Assembly: GCF_032598905.1 (NCBI RefSeq)
Contig: NZ_CP122458.1
Coordinates: 3,038,001-3,102,000, forward strand
Source of the DNA: Streptomyces sp. 11x1
GTDB lineage: Bacteria; Actinomycetota; Actinomycetes; Streptomycetales; Streptomycetaceae
DNA: 64,000 nucleotides
Direction: 5' to 3'
Of the stretch, positions 57,577 to 64,000 are shown piece by piece. The position numbers were made by a program, and so were the translations under genes. Under the pieces are notes generated by a model. The model made no database searches and had not been told where the DNA came from. It saw only the letters and a list, made by a program, of their open reading frames with translations. Within the stretch, counting starts at the first letter, position 1, and each line of letters starts with the position of its first letter.

Positions 57577-58266
57577 TCAGGCGCCGGGGCGGACCGTGAG
57601 GTCGTTCACCTCGGCGTCCCGGGGGAGGTCCAGGGCCATGAGGATCGTCGTGGCGACCGACTCCGGCGCGATCCACCGCGAGGCGTCGTACTCCTTGCCC
57701 TCCTGCTGATGGACCTTCGCCTGCATGGGACTCGCGGTGCGCCCGGGATAGACCGTGGTCACCCGGACCCCGTTGCCGTGCTCCTCCCAGCGCAGGGAGT
57801 CGGCGAGTGCCTTGAGCCCGTGCTTGGAGGCCGCGTAGGCGGACCAGTCCGCGTGCGCGTTGAGCCCCGCGCCCGAGTTGACGAACACCACGTGCCCCCG
57901 CGCGGCCCGCAGTGGGGGCAGGAAGTGACGGGTCAGCTCGGCGGGCGAGACGAGGTTGACGTTGAGCTGGTGCCGCCAGGTCTTCGGGGTCAGGTCGCCC
58001 ACCGCGCCGAGGTCGACCACACCCGCGATGTGCAGCAGCGAGTCCACCCGGTCGGGCAGCGTCTGGTGGGAGAAGGCCCAGGACAGCTTGTCCGGGTCCG
58101 CCAGATCGCCGACCAGGGTCCGCGCCCCCGGAAACTCCGCCGCCAGTTCCTTGGCCCGCCCCGCGTCGCGCGCGTGCAGCACGAGGTCGTCGCCGCGCTC
58201 GTGCAGCCGTCGGGCGACGGCCGCGCCGATGCCGGAACCCGCCCCGGTGATCACATGAGTAGCCAT
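57577..58266 (-). CDS. Short-chain dehydrogenase/reductase
   Basis: 229 residues. Rossmann TGAGSGIGAAVARRLHERG (about 7-25), LHIAGVV, SGAGLNAHADWSAYAASKHGLKALADSLRWEE (catalytic Ser, Tyr and Lys at about 141, 154 and 158) and VYPGRTASPMQ. Classical SDR with NADP preference suggested by the following LVLHARDAGRAKEL. Substrate unknown. ATG 58266. The C-terminal end and stop abut the tail of repeat element copy 5. The LOG-family gene lies 20 bp upstream on the same strand. Confidence 0.92.
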   Translation of the reverse strand: MATHVITGAGSGIGAAVARRLHERGDDLVLHARDAGRAKELAAEFPGARTLVGDLADPDKLSWAFSHQTLPDRVDSLLHIAGVVDLGAVGDLTPKTWRHQLNVNLVSPAELTRHFLPPLRAARGHVVFVNSGAGLNAHADWSAYAASKHGLKALADSLRWEEHGNGVRVTTVYPGRTASPMQAKVHQQEGKEYDASRWIAPESVATTILMALDLPRDAEVNDLTVRPGA

Positions 58267-58286
58267 GCGGTCATGCTCGCACGGCC

Positions 58287-58826
58287 TCAGGCGACGCCCC
58301 GGCTCTCCTCCAGATACGCCATCGCCCCCACCGGCTCCTCCGCGAAGAAGACCAGGTCGGTGAGCGGGCGGGGCAGGAAGCCCTCGTCCTCCATGCGCCG
58401 GAACTGCTCCTTCAACCCGTCGTAGAAACCGGCGGTGTTCAGCAGGACCACCGGCATCTCGGTGTGGCCGTGCTTCTTCAGCTCCAGGATCTCGGTCGCC
58501 TCGTCGAGCGTGCCGGTGCCGCCGACCATGATGACGACCGCGTCGGCCTTCTCCAGCAGCAGGCGCTTGCGCTCGGCCAGGTCCCTGGCGACCACCATCT
58601 CGTCGGTGCCGGGCCGTGCCTTCGCCGACAGGAACTCGACGGAGACGCCCAGCAGTCTGCCGCCCGCCTCCTGCACACCGTCGGCGACCACCTTCATCAG
58701 CCCGACGTCCGAACCGCCCCACACCAGGGTGTGTCCGCCCTTGCCGATCAGCTTGGCGAAGTCCTTCGCGGGGCCCGTGTAGCGGTCGGCGAGGTCGGCG
58801 GCGGAGAGGAAGACACAGATGTTCAT
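58287..58826 (-). CDS. LOG-family (lysine decarboxylase-like) nucleotide hydrolase
   Basis: 179 residues. MNICVFLSAADLADRY, LVWGGSDVGLMKVVADGVQEAGGRLLGV, DLAERKRLLLEKADAVVIMVGGTGTLDEATEILELKKHGH. The LOG motif is normally PGGxGTxxE; here it reads VGGTGTLDE, with Pro changed to Val. Proteins of this family are cytokinin riboside 5'-monophosphate phosphoribohydrolases, cleaving AMP-type nucleotides to base and ribose phosphate. ATG 58826. Likely transcribed with the SDR. Confidence 0.9.
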   Translation of the reverse strand: MNICVFLSAADLADRYTGPAKDFAKLIGKGGHTLVWGGSDVGLMKVVADGVQEAGGRLLGVSVEFLSAKARPGTDEMVVARDLAERKRLLLEKADAVVIMVGGTGTLDEATEILELKKHGHTEMPVVLLNTAGFYDGLKEQFRRMEDEGFLPRPLTDLVFFAEEPVGAMAYLEESRGVA

Positions 58827-58835
58827 GCGTCCACG

Positions 58836-59855
58836 TTAGGGGGCGGCACCGACACCGGGGTCCGCCGGTCCACCGGGCTCCTCCGCCACCGTCACGCGGA
58901 TCTTCGACTGGCGGTGCGGCAGGTCCTCCCAGTCGTCCATCAGGCGGGCGGACAGGCCGTATGTGCGGGCGAGTTCGACGAGGGTCTCGGTCCGGTAGTA
59001 GAAGTCCTCGTGCAGCACCTGGTGTTCGGCGCCCTCGGTGCGGCCGAAGGTGAAGTCGAAGAAGCCGCTCGGGGCGAGGACGCGGCCCACGTGGGCGAGG
59101 CACTGCTCGATGACGTGCGGCGGCGAGTGGGAGAACACGCTGTGCGCGTGGACGACGTCGAAGTGCCCGGCGGGCAGGAAGGAGAAGGTGAGGTCGGCGA
59201 CGAGCGCCAGATGCGGGAGTTTGGCCTGCAGACCCTCTCGGGCGAGGGTGCGCTGCGCCTCCATGAGGATGGCCGGCGAGATGTCGATGCCGTAGTAGTT
59301 GCCGGTGTCCAGGTGGTCGATGAACAGCCGCCCGGCCCGCAGGTTCCCGCAGCCGATCTCCAGCATCCGGTGCCGTGGCTCCAGGCCGTGCCGCAGGAGG
59401 TACTCGAACTGCATCCGGCCCATGCGTTCCCACTTCTCGACCGACGGGTTGTGCCCGACGGCGGCCTCCGGGCTGCGCGCCGTGTCGGCGGCCATGACGG
59501 CCCGGTAGTAGGAGATGTGGTCGCGGTGCTTGAGCTGAAGCCAGGTGTCCCGCGCGACCCGCCGGGCGTGCGCGGGCACGCGCCGGGGGTGACGCAGCGC
59601 GTAGCGGACGCGGTGGGTGAGACTCCGCCGGTTCCTGAACTGACGCCCGCGTCCGGAACCCCTCCCGAACGGGTCCACGGCCTGCCCGGACGCTCTCCCG
59701 GGCCGCTCGGCCGGGTTCCCTGACTGCTCGGACGGGTTCCCGGCCTGCCTAGAGGGGTTCCCGGACCGACCGGAGGGGTTTTCGGGCCCCCCGGAGGGGT
59801 TTTCGGGCCGCTCGGACGGGTTTCCCGGCTGCCCGGACGGATCTATGGCTGTCAT
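58836..59855 (-). CDS. SAM-dependent methyltransferase with repetitive N-terminus
   Basis: 339 residues. The first about 60 are disordered heptad-like repeats of the NPS type (PENPSGG, PENPSGR, SGNPSRQ, AGNPSEQ, SGNPAER). After a basic linker the class I methyltransferase domain (about 130-310) has motif I MLEIGCGNLRAGRLFIDHL, YYGIDISPAIL, FDVVHAHSVFSHSPPHVIEQCLAHVGRVLAPSGFFDFTFG. Target unknown. ATG 59855 is favoured, with AGGAGG just ahead; GTG 59858 is adjacent. It lies 10 bp upstream of the LOG gene on the same strand. Confidence 0.88.
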   Translation of the reverse strand: MTAIDPSGQPGNPSERPENPSGGPENPSGRSGNPSRQAGNPSEQSGNPAERPGRASGQAVDPFGRGSGRGRQFRNRRSLTHRVRYALRHPRRVPAHARRVARDTWLQLKHRDHISYYRAVMAADTARSPEAAVGHNPSVEKWERMGRMQFEYLLRHGLEPRHRMLEIGCGNLRAGRLFIDHLDTGNYYGIDISPAILMEAQRTLAREGLQAKLPHLALVADLTFSFLPAGHFDVVHAHSVFSHSPPHVIEQCLAHVGRVLAPSGFFDFTFGRTEGAEHQVLHEDFYYRTETLVELARTYGLSARLMDDWEDLPHRQSKIRVTVAEEPGGPADPGVGAAP

Positions 59856-59870
59856 CACGGCCTCCTACGT

Positions 59871-59920
59871 CCCCCCCCCCTGCGGCCCGTCAGGGCCTCC
59901 GGCTGGGCTCGACGAGCCCA
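59871..59920. terminator. Poly-C run and hairpin between mnmA and the methyltransferase
   Basis: A run of ten C (59871-59880) is followed by TGGGCTCG-A-CGAGCCCA (59904-59920). The 1-nt centre is short for an RNA loop, so a few inner pairs would open. It could terminate mnmA transcription. Confidence 0.45.
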
Positions 59921-59984
59921 CCAAGCAGCCTGCGCCGCGCACGCGCGGACGGCTACCCGGAGGGGGACGATCGTGGCCGTGGAG

Positions 59985-61115
59985 CTACACCACGCCCGCC
60001 CGCGCGCGCGTGGTCGACGCGATCGTCGCCGACCCCACCACACGCGTGCCGTCGTACAGGACGATCGCCTGACCGGGGGCCACGCCCCGGACCGGCTCGG
60101 TGAAGCGGACCTGGAGCTCGTCGTCGACCAGCTCCGCGCGGACCTCGGTCTCGCCGCCGTGGGCGCGCAGCTGGGCCGTGTAGGCCCCGGGGCCGGTGGG
60201 GGCCGCACCGCACCAGCGGGGGCGGATCGCGGTCAGGGCGTCGACGTCGAGGGCGGCGGCCGGGCCGACCGTCACCGTGTTGTCCACCGGGGAGATGTCG
60301 AGGACGTAGCGCGGCTTGCCGTCGGGGGCGGGCGTACCGATGCGCAGGCCCTTGCGCTGGCCGATGGTGTAGCCGTAGGCGCCCTCGTGGGTGCCCAGGA
60401 CGTTGCCGGACTCGTCGAGGATGTCGCCCTCGGAGCGGCCCAGCCGGTGGGCGAGGAAGCCCTGGGTGTCGCCGTCGGCGATGAAGCAGATGTCGTGGGA
60501 GTCGGGCTTCTTGGCGACCGCCAGTCCCCTGCGCTCGGCCTCCGCGCGGATCTCGTCCTTCGTCGTCACCGTGTCGCCGAGGGGAAACAGAGCGTGGGCG
60601 AGCTGCCGGTCGTCGAGCACACCGAGGACGTAGGACTGGTCCTTGGCCATGTCGGAGGCGCGGTGCAGCTCCCGCGTGCCGTCCTCCCGCACGATCACCT
60701 GGGCGTAGTGGCCCGTGCAGACGGCGTCGAAGCCCAGGGCGAGGGCCTTGTCGAGCAGGGCCGCGAACTTGATCTTCTCGTTGCAGCGCAGGCAGGGGTT
60801 CGGGGTGCGCCCGGCCTCGTACTCGGCGATGAAGTCCTCGACGACGTCCTCACGGAAGCGCTCGGCGAGGTCCCAGACGTAGAAGGGGATGCCGATGACG
60901 TCCGCGGCGCGGCGCGCGTCCCGGGAGTCCTCGATCGTGCAACAGCCGCGCGCGCCGGTCCGGAAGGACTGCGGGTTCGCGGAGAGCGCCAGATGGACGC
61001 CCGTCACGTCGTGCCCGGCTTCCGCCGCGCGGGCGGCGGCCACGGCGGAGTCGACCCCGCCGGACATGGCGGCGAGGACACGGAGGGGGCGGGGGCGCTG
61101 CGAGATCTCAGTCAT
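59985..61115 (-). CDS. mnmA: tRNA-specific 2-thiouridylase
   Basis: 376 residues, installs 2-thio on the wobble uridine of Lys, Glu and Gln tRNAs. The PP-loop [10 protein letters not shown] (18-27) binds ATP. Catalytic cysteines are C111 in [12 protein letters not shown] and C210 in [24 protein letters not shown]-like [14 protein letters not shown] and the C-terminal beta barrel ([36 protein letters not shown]) complete the family. ATG 61115 has GGAAGGG 5 bp upstream. The cysteine desulfurase that probably supplies sulfur is 0.8 kb upstream on the same strand. Confidence 0.96.
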   Translation of the reverse strand: MTEISQRPRPLRVLAAMSGGVDSAVAAARAAEAGHDVTGVHLALSANPQSFRTGARGCCTIEDSRDARRAADVIGIPFYVWDLAERFREDVVEDFIAEYEAGRTPNPCLRCNEKIKFAALLDKALALGFDAVCTGHYAQVIVREDGTRELHRASDMAKDQSYVLGVLDDRQLAHALFPLGDTVTTKDEIRAEAERRGLAVAKKPDSHDICFIADGDTQGFLAHRLGRSEGDILDESGNVLGTHEGAYGYTIGQRKGLRIGTPAPDGKPRYVLDISPVDNTVTVGPAAALDVDALTAIRPRWCGAAPTGPGAYTAQLRAHGGETEVRAELVDDELQVRFTEPVRGVAPGQAIVLYDGTRVVGSATIASTTRARAGVV

Positions 61116-61175
61116 AACCCTTCCAGGGTACGGGGCTCCGGGAACCGGAGCCCGCGAGTATCCGTTGACGGTCTC

Positions 61176-61895
61176 GTGGGAACGAGAAGGGCTTCGACGA
61201 ACGGTTCCGGCAGCGGCGGAGCGAGCGCCTCCGGCGGCGGGGACGCGGATCGCCGCGTCGGCCGCCGCGCGCTGCTCATCGGCACGGCCGTGGCCGCCGT
61301 CGGTACGGCCGTGGTGGCGCGGGACGAGCTGACGCGCGCGTGGTGGCGGGTGCCGGGGGTCGCGAAGCCGCGCAAGGACGGCGAGGTCGACTACACGGGT
61401 GCGAAGTGGGTGGCGGCGTCGGACGCGAACTGGCGACTGGCGGACCGGCCGGACGACTTCGGCATAGACATGGTGATCATCCATGTCACCCAGGGCAGCT
61501 TCGACAGCGCGGTGAAGGTCTTCCAGGACCCGGCGCACGGCGCGGCGGCGCACTACATCGTCCGCAAGGACGGTCATGTCGCCCAGATGATCCGCGAACT
61601 GGACGTGGCGTACCACGCGGGCAACCGCGACTACAACGAGCGCAGTGTCGGCATCGAGCACGAGGGTTTCGTCGAGAAGCCCGAGGACTTCACCGACGAG
61701 ATGTACGAGGCCTCCGCACGGCTGACGGCCCGGATCTGCGCCCGGTACGACATCCCGCTCGACCGCGAGCACATCCTCGGCCATGTCGAGGTCCCGGGGA
61801 CGGACCACACGGACCCGGGCGAGGGATGGGACTGGGACCGCTACATGAAGCTGGTGCGCGCGGCGGCGAAGGCCGGGGCGTCGACGCCGGCCTGA
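61176..61895 (+). CDS. N-acetylmuramoyl-L-alanine amidase (Amidase_2/PGRP type), Tat-exported
   Basis: 239 residues. A Ser/Gly-rich start leads to a twin-arginine signal ([23 protein letters not shown], broken here only as a motif). The amidase domain (about 85-230) has zinc ligands in [13 protein letters not shown] (His) and [20 protein letters not shown] (His, Asp). [14 protein letters not shown] and [18 protein letters not shown] are typical. It cleaves the lactyl-amide bond of peptidoglycan, probably in cell-wall turnover. GTG 61176 gives the Tat signal near the N-terminus but has no clear ribosome site; the start is uncertain. It lies divergent from mnmA and convergent with the desulfurase. 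Confidence 0.85.
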   Translation: MGTRRASTNGSGSGGASASGGGDADRRVGRRALLIGTAVAAVGTAVVARDELTRAWWRVPGVAKPRKDGEVDYTGAKWVAASDANWRLADRPDDFGIDMVIIHVTQGSFDSAVKVFQDPAHGAAAHYIVRKDGHVAQMIRELDVAYHAGNRDYNERSVGIEHEGFVEKPEDFTDEMYEASARLTARICARYDIPLDREHILGHVEVPGTDHTDPGEGWDWDRYMKLVRAAAKAGASTPA

Positions 61896-61935
61896 CCCTC
61901 GACGGGCCCGCACCCGGTTCCGGGTCCTGATCGGC

Positions 61936-63105
61936 TCAGCTCAGGCCCGCGGTGCGGGCGCGTTCCACCACGGGGCCGATCGCCTTCGCGACCGCCTCGA
62001 CGTCCGCCTCCGTGGAGGTGTGGCCGAGGGAGAAGCGGAGGGTGCCGCGGGCCAGCTCGGGGTCGGTGCCGGTGGCGAGGAGGACATGGCTGGGCTGGGC
62101 GACGCCGGCCGTGCAGGCGGACCCCGTGGAGCACTCGATGCCCTGGGCGTCGAGCAGCAGCAGCAGGGAGTCGCCCTCGCAGCCGGGGAACGTGAAGTGC
62201 GCGTTGGCCGGAAGGCGTCCCGCGGGGGACGGGTCACCGCCCAGCACGGCGTCCGGCACCGCCGTACGGACCGCCTCGACGAGGGCGTCGCGCAGGGTGC
62301 CGATCTCCCGGGCGAACCACTCGCGCTGCTCGGCGGCCAGTCGGCCGGCGACCGCGAAGGAGGCGACGGCCGGGACGTCGAGGGTGCCGGAGCGGACATG
62401 GCGCTCCTGGCCGCCGCCGTGCAGCACGGGTACGGGGCTGTACTCGCGGCCCAGCAGCAGCGCGCCGATGCCGTACGGGCCGCCGATCTTGTGACCGGAG
62501 ACGGTCATCGCGGCGAGCCCTGAGGCCTCGAAGTCGACCGGAACCTGACCGAACGCCTGGACCGCGTCGGCATGCAGCGGGACGTCGAACTCCGCGGCCA
62601 CGTCGGCGAGTTCGCGGACCGGCATGATCGTGCCGATCTCGTTGTTGGCCCACATGACGGTGGCCAGGGCGACGTCGTCGGGGTTGCGGGCGACGGCCTC
62701 GCGGAGGGCTTCGGGGTGGACCCGGCCGTACGGGTCGACCGGGAGGTACTCGACGGTGGCGCCCTCGTGGTCGCCGAGCCAGTGGACGGCGTCGAGGACC
62801 GCGTGGTGTTCGACGGGACTGGCCAGGACCCGGGTGCGGGCCGGGTCGGCGTCGCGGCGGGACCAGTAGAGCCCCTTCACGGCGAGGTTGTCGGCCTCGG
62901 TGCCGCCGGAGGTGAGGACCACCTCGCTGGGCCGGGCCCCGAGGGCCTCGGCGAGGGTCTCGCGGGCCTCCTCGACGGTGCGCCGCGCTCGGCGGCCTGA
63001 GGCGTGCAGCGAGGAGGCGTTGCCGGTGACGCTCAGCTGGGCGGTCAGGGCCTCTGCCGCCTCGGGGAGCATCGGGGTGGTCGCCGCGTGGTCGAGGTAA
63101 GCCAT
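61936..63105 (-). CDS. Cysteine desulfurase (IscS/NifS class)
   Basis: 389-residue PLP enzyme that converts cysteine to alanine and a persulfide. [53 protein letters not shown] and [12 protein letters not shown] are present. The PLP lysine is K206 ([12 protein letters not shown]). The catalytic cysteine C331 in [17 protein letters not shown] lies on the long mobile loop of group I enzymes. No suf/isc cluster is alongside; proximity to mnmA suggests a role in tRNA thiolation. ATG 63105. Confidence 0.95.
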   Translation of the reverse strand: MAYLDHAATTPMLPEAAEALTAQLSVTGNASSLHASGRRARRTVEEARETLAEALGARPSEVVLTSGGTEADNLAVKGLYWSRRDADPARTRVLASPVEHHAVLDAVHWLGDHEGATVEYLPVDPYGRVHPEALREAVARNPDDVALATVMWANNEIGTIMPVRELADVAAEFDVPLHADAVQAFGQVPVDFEASGLAAMTVSGHKIGGPYGIGALLLGREYSPVPVLHGGGQERHVRSGTLDVPAVASFAVAGRLAAEQREWFAREIGTLRDALVEAVRTAVPDAVLGGDPSPAGRLPANAHFTFPGCEGDSLLLLLDAQGIECSTGSACTAGVAQPSHVLLATGTDPELARGTLRFSLGHTSTEADVEAVAKAIGPVVERARTAGLS

Positions 63106-63211
63106 GGTGAGCCGATTCTACGGGGCCGTGTTCGGGTGGCCTCAGCGGTGCGGCCCGGACTTGGCCGTAAGAGCACCTGGTGCTCCCGGCCGCGCTCTCG
63201 GCCCTCGACCG

Positions 63212-63496
63212 TCAGATGCTCCAGGAGACGGTGTTCGTCGTCTGCATCAGGGTGGCGAGGACGATCAGGTCGGCGACGCCCAGGCCGAGGCCCAGGAAGG
63301 CGCGGCCCCGTCGTGTCGTGCCGCGCTTGAGGGCCACCGCCGCGAGGACGATCGCGATGGGGCCGAGGAAGAGGTTGAGCACGAGGAGGCCCAGCAGGCC
63401 GAGGACGAAGGAGGCGACGGCCATGCCGTCGGCGTCCCGGCCCCGGGGACGGGACGTGGTGGTTCCGGTCTGCTGACGTGCGGCGGTGAGCTGCAT
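63212..63496 (-). CDS. DUF4190-like small membrane protein
   Basis: 94 residues. Polar N-terminus, then MAVASFVLGLLGLLVLNLFLGPIAIVLAAVALKRG, a loop TTRRGRAFLG and GLGLGVADLIVLATLM. This gives two or three TM helices with the G-x-x-A-I-x-G-H-like layout of DUF4190. Function unknown. ATG 63496 has GGGAGC 9 bp upstream. It is on the same strand as the next small membrane gene and may share its TetR-type control. Confidence 0.8.
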   Translation of the reverse strand: MQLTAARQQTGTTTSRPRGRDADGMAVASFVLGLLGLLVLNLFLGPIAIVLAAVALKRGTTRRGRAFLGLGLGVADLIVLATLMQTTNTVSWSI

Positions 63497-63585
63497 GGTC
63501 GATCTGCTCCCAACGGGTTCTCGGCGGACGGTCGTTCGACGGTGGCGGTGGCTGCCGCTGTGGCGGTGGCCGTCGCGGCGGACGG

Positions 63586-63750
63586 TCAGTGCGTGCCGCG
63601 GCTGCGGCGGGCGTGGCGCTCGCGGTACGCGAAGATCGCCAGCCAGAGGGCGATACCGACGGCCAGCACGGTCGAGACGGTCGGCGGCACATGAGCCACG
63701 GTGCCCAGGACGACACCCAGCAGAAGAAGTGCGGCGACGAGGAACAACAT
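63586..63750 (-). CDS. Small hydrophobic protein (54 aa)
   Basis: MLFLVAALLLLGVVLGTVAH, VPPTVSTVLAVGIALWLAIFAY, then RERHARRSRGTH. Two TM helices with a basic cytoplasmic tail. GAGAGG lies 10 bp before ATG 63750. The promoter region between it and the divergent TetR gene holds a strong palindrome, so it is probably the regulator's first target, with the DUF4190 gene downstream. Confidence 0.7.
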   Translation of the reverse strand: MLFLVAALLLLGVVLGTVAHVPPTVSTVLAVGIALWLAIFAYRERHARRSRGTH

Positions 63751-63777
63751 CGTGGGAACGCCTCTCGTTACAGTTGG

Positions 63778-63805
63778 GTGAACGGTTGTAGTTACAATTG
63801 TTCAC
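63778..63805. promoter_or_regulatory. TetR-type operator between divergent genes
   Basis: GTGAACGGTTGTA (63778-63790) and TACAATTGTTCAC (63793-63805) are inverted with 11 of 13 positions matching and a 2-bp centre. A second, smaller palindrome CAGTT-GTT-AACTG (63852-63864) lies just before the TetR start. Both sit in an AT-rich island, as expected for overlapping divergent promoters. Confidence 0.65.
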
Positions 63806-63870
63806 TGACTTCCAAGTCTAGCGCGCTGCCCGGCTTTGCGATTACGGAGAACAGTTGTTAACTGCATGGC

Positions 63871-64000
63871 ATGAGTCACACTTTCGGCGTCCGGCAGGCG
63901 CAGAAGCAGAAGACCCGGCGGGCGCTCATGGACGCCGCGCTGGCCCTGCTGGAGGAGCAGAGCCTCAGCAGCCTGGGACTTCGCGAGGTCACCCGCGCCG
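63871..64000 (+). CDS. TetR-family regulator, N-terminus only (cut by window edge)
   Basis: MSHTFGVRQAQKQKTRRALMDAALALLEEQSLSSLGLREVTRA and the window ends inside the first helices of the DNA-binding domain. The KTRRALMDAALALLEEQ...LGLREVTRAAG pattern is standard TetR. ATG 63871 was chosen because ATG 63866 is followed by a stop. It faces the small membrane gene across two palindromes and probably represses both itself and that gene. Confidence 0.8.
   Translation, partial: MSHTFGVRQAQKQKTRRALMDAALALLEEQSLSSLGLREVTRA

Overview
The window is a stretch of a Streptomyces-type chromosome. Base composition is very GC-rich with G/C-ending codons. Several signatures fit Streptomyces: a trypsin close to S. 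griseus SprT, LAL (large LuxR) regulators, twin-arginine and lipoprotein signals, an ilvB leader peptide, and RmdB beside gatCAB and ligA. From memory, the gene order (cimA, ilvE, leuB, proline catabolism, serA-ilvC-ilvN-ilvB, gatB-gatA-gatC, rmdB, ligA, mnmA, cysteine desulfurase) matches the core-chromosome segment around SCO5486 to SCO5529 of S. coelicolor. No database was searched.

1-5.6 kb: accessory genes. A truncated PL8 polysaccharide lyase, a YceI lipocalin, a decayed aminoglycoside phosphotransferase, a secreted trypsin, and a membrane protein with a Gly-rich tail. 5.9-10.5 kb: branched-chain amino acid genes on the minus strand (cimA, ilvE, leuB) with attenuator-like leaders. 10.6-17.5 kb: a Tat lipoprotein phosphoesterase, a divergent proline-catabolic locus (PucR-type regulator facing proline dehydrogenase and P5C dehydrogenase), and a DUF4240 gene. 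17.6-23.3 kb: a plus-strand peptide/nickel-type ABC importer behind a Zur-like box, with both permeases fused and a perfect 12-copy 15-bp repeat. 23.3-27 kb: a truncated TetR gene and a LAL regulator.

27-32.6 kb: serA, ilvC, ilvN and ilvB on the minus strand, with a classic MRTRILVLGKRVG leader and attenuator. 32.6-35.8 kb: a GGDEF protein with a degenerate EAL domain and a dispersed repeat inserted in its PAS domain. 36-47 kb: a 2-hydroxyacid dehydrogenase, an aldo/keto reductase, a PQQ-type sugar dehydrogenase, a second LAL regulator, small Streptomyces proteins, an acetyltransferase and an MMPL transporter. 47-57 kb: gatB, a small coupled membrane gene, gatA, gatC, rmdB, ligA and a MetE-like protein. 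57.5-64 kb: SDR, LOG-family protein, methyltransferase, mnmA, a peptidoglycan amidase, cysteine desulfurase, two small membrane proteins and the start of a TetR gene with a clear operator.

Functionally the segment joins Ile/Leu/Val and Ser synthesis, proline use, the amidotransferase route to Gln-tRNA, tRNA thiolation (MnmA next to its likely sulfur donor), and two c-di-GMP proteins. The unusual material lies between or inside genes. There are five copies of an inverted-repeat intergenic element and two copies of a second repeat, one of them in a coding frame. There are also micro- and minisatellites, a structured RNA-like spacer between the proline genes, and a candidate Ile-codon leader for cimA. 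No rRNA, tRNA, CRISPR array, integrase or intact transposase was seen.
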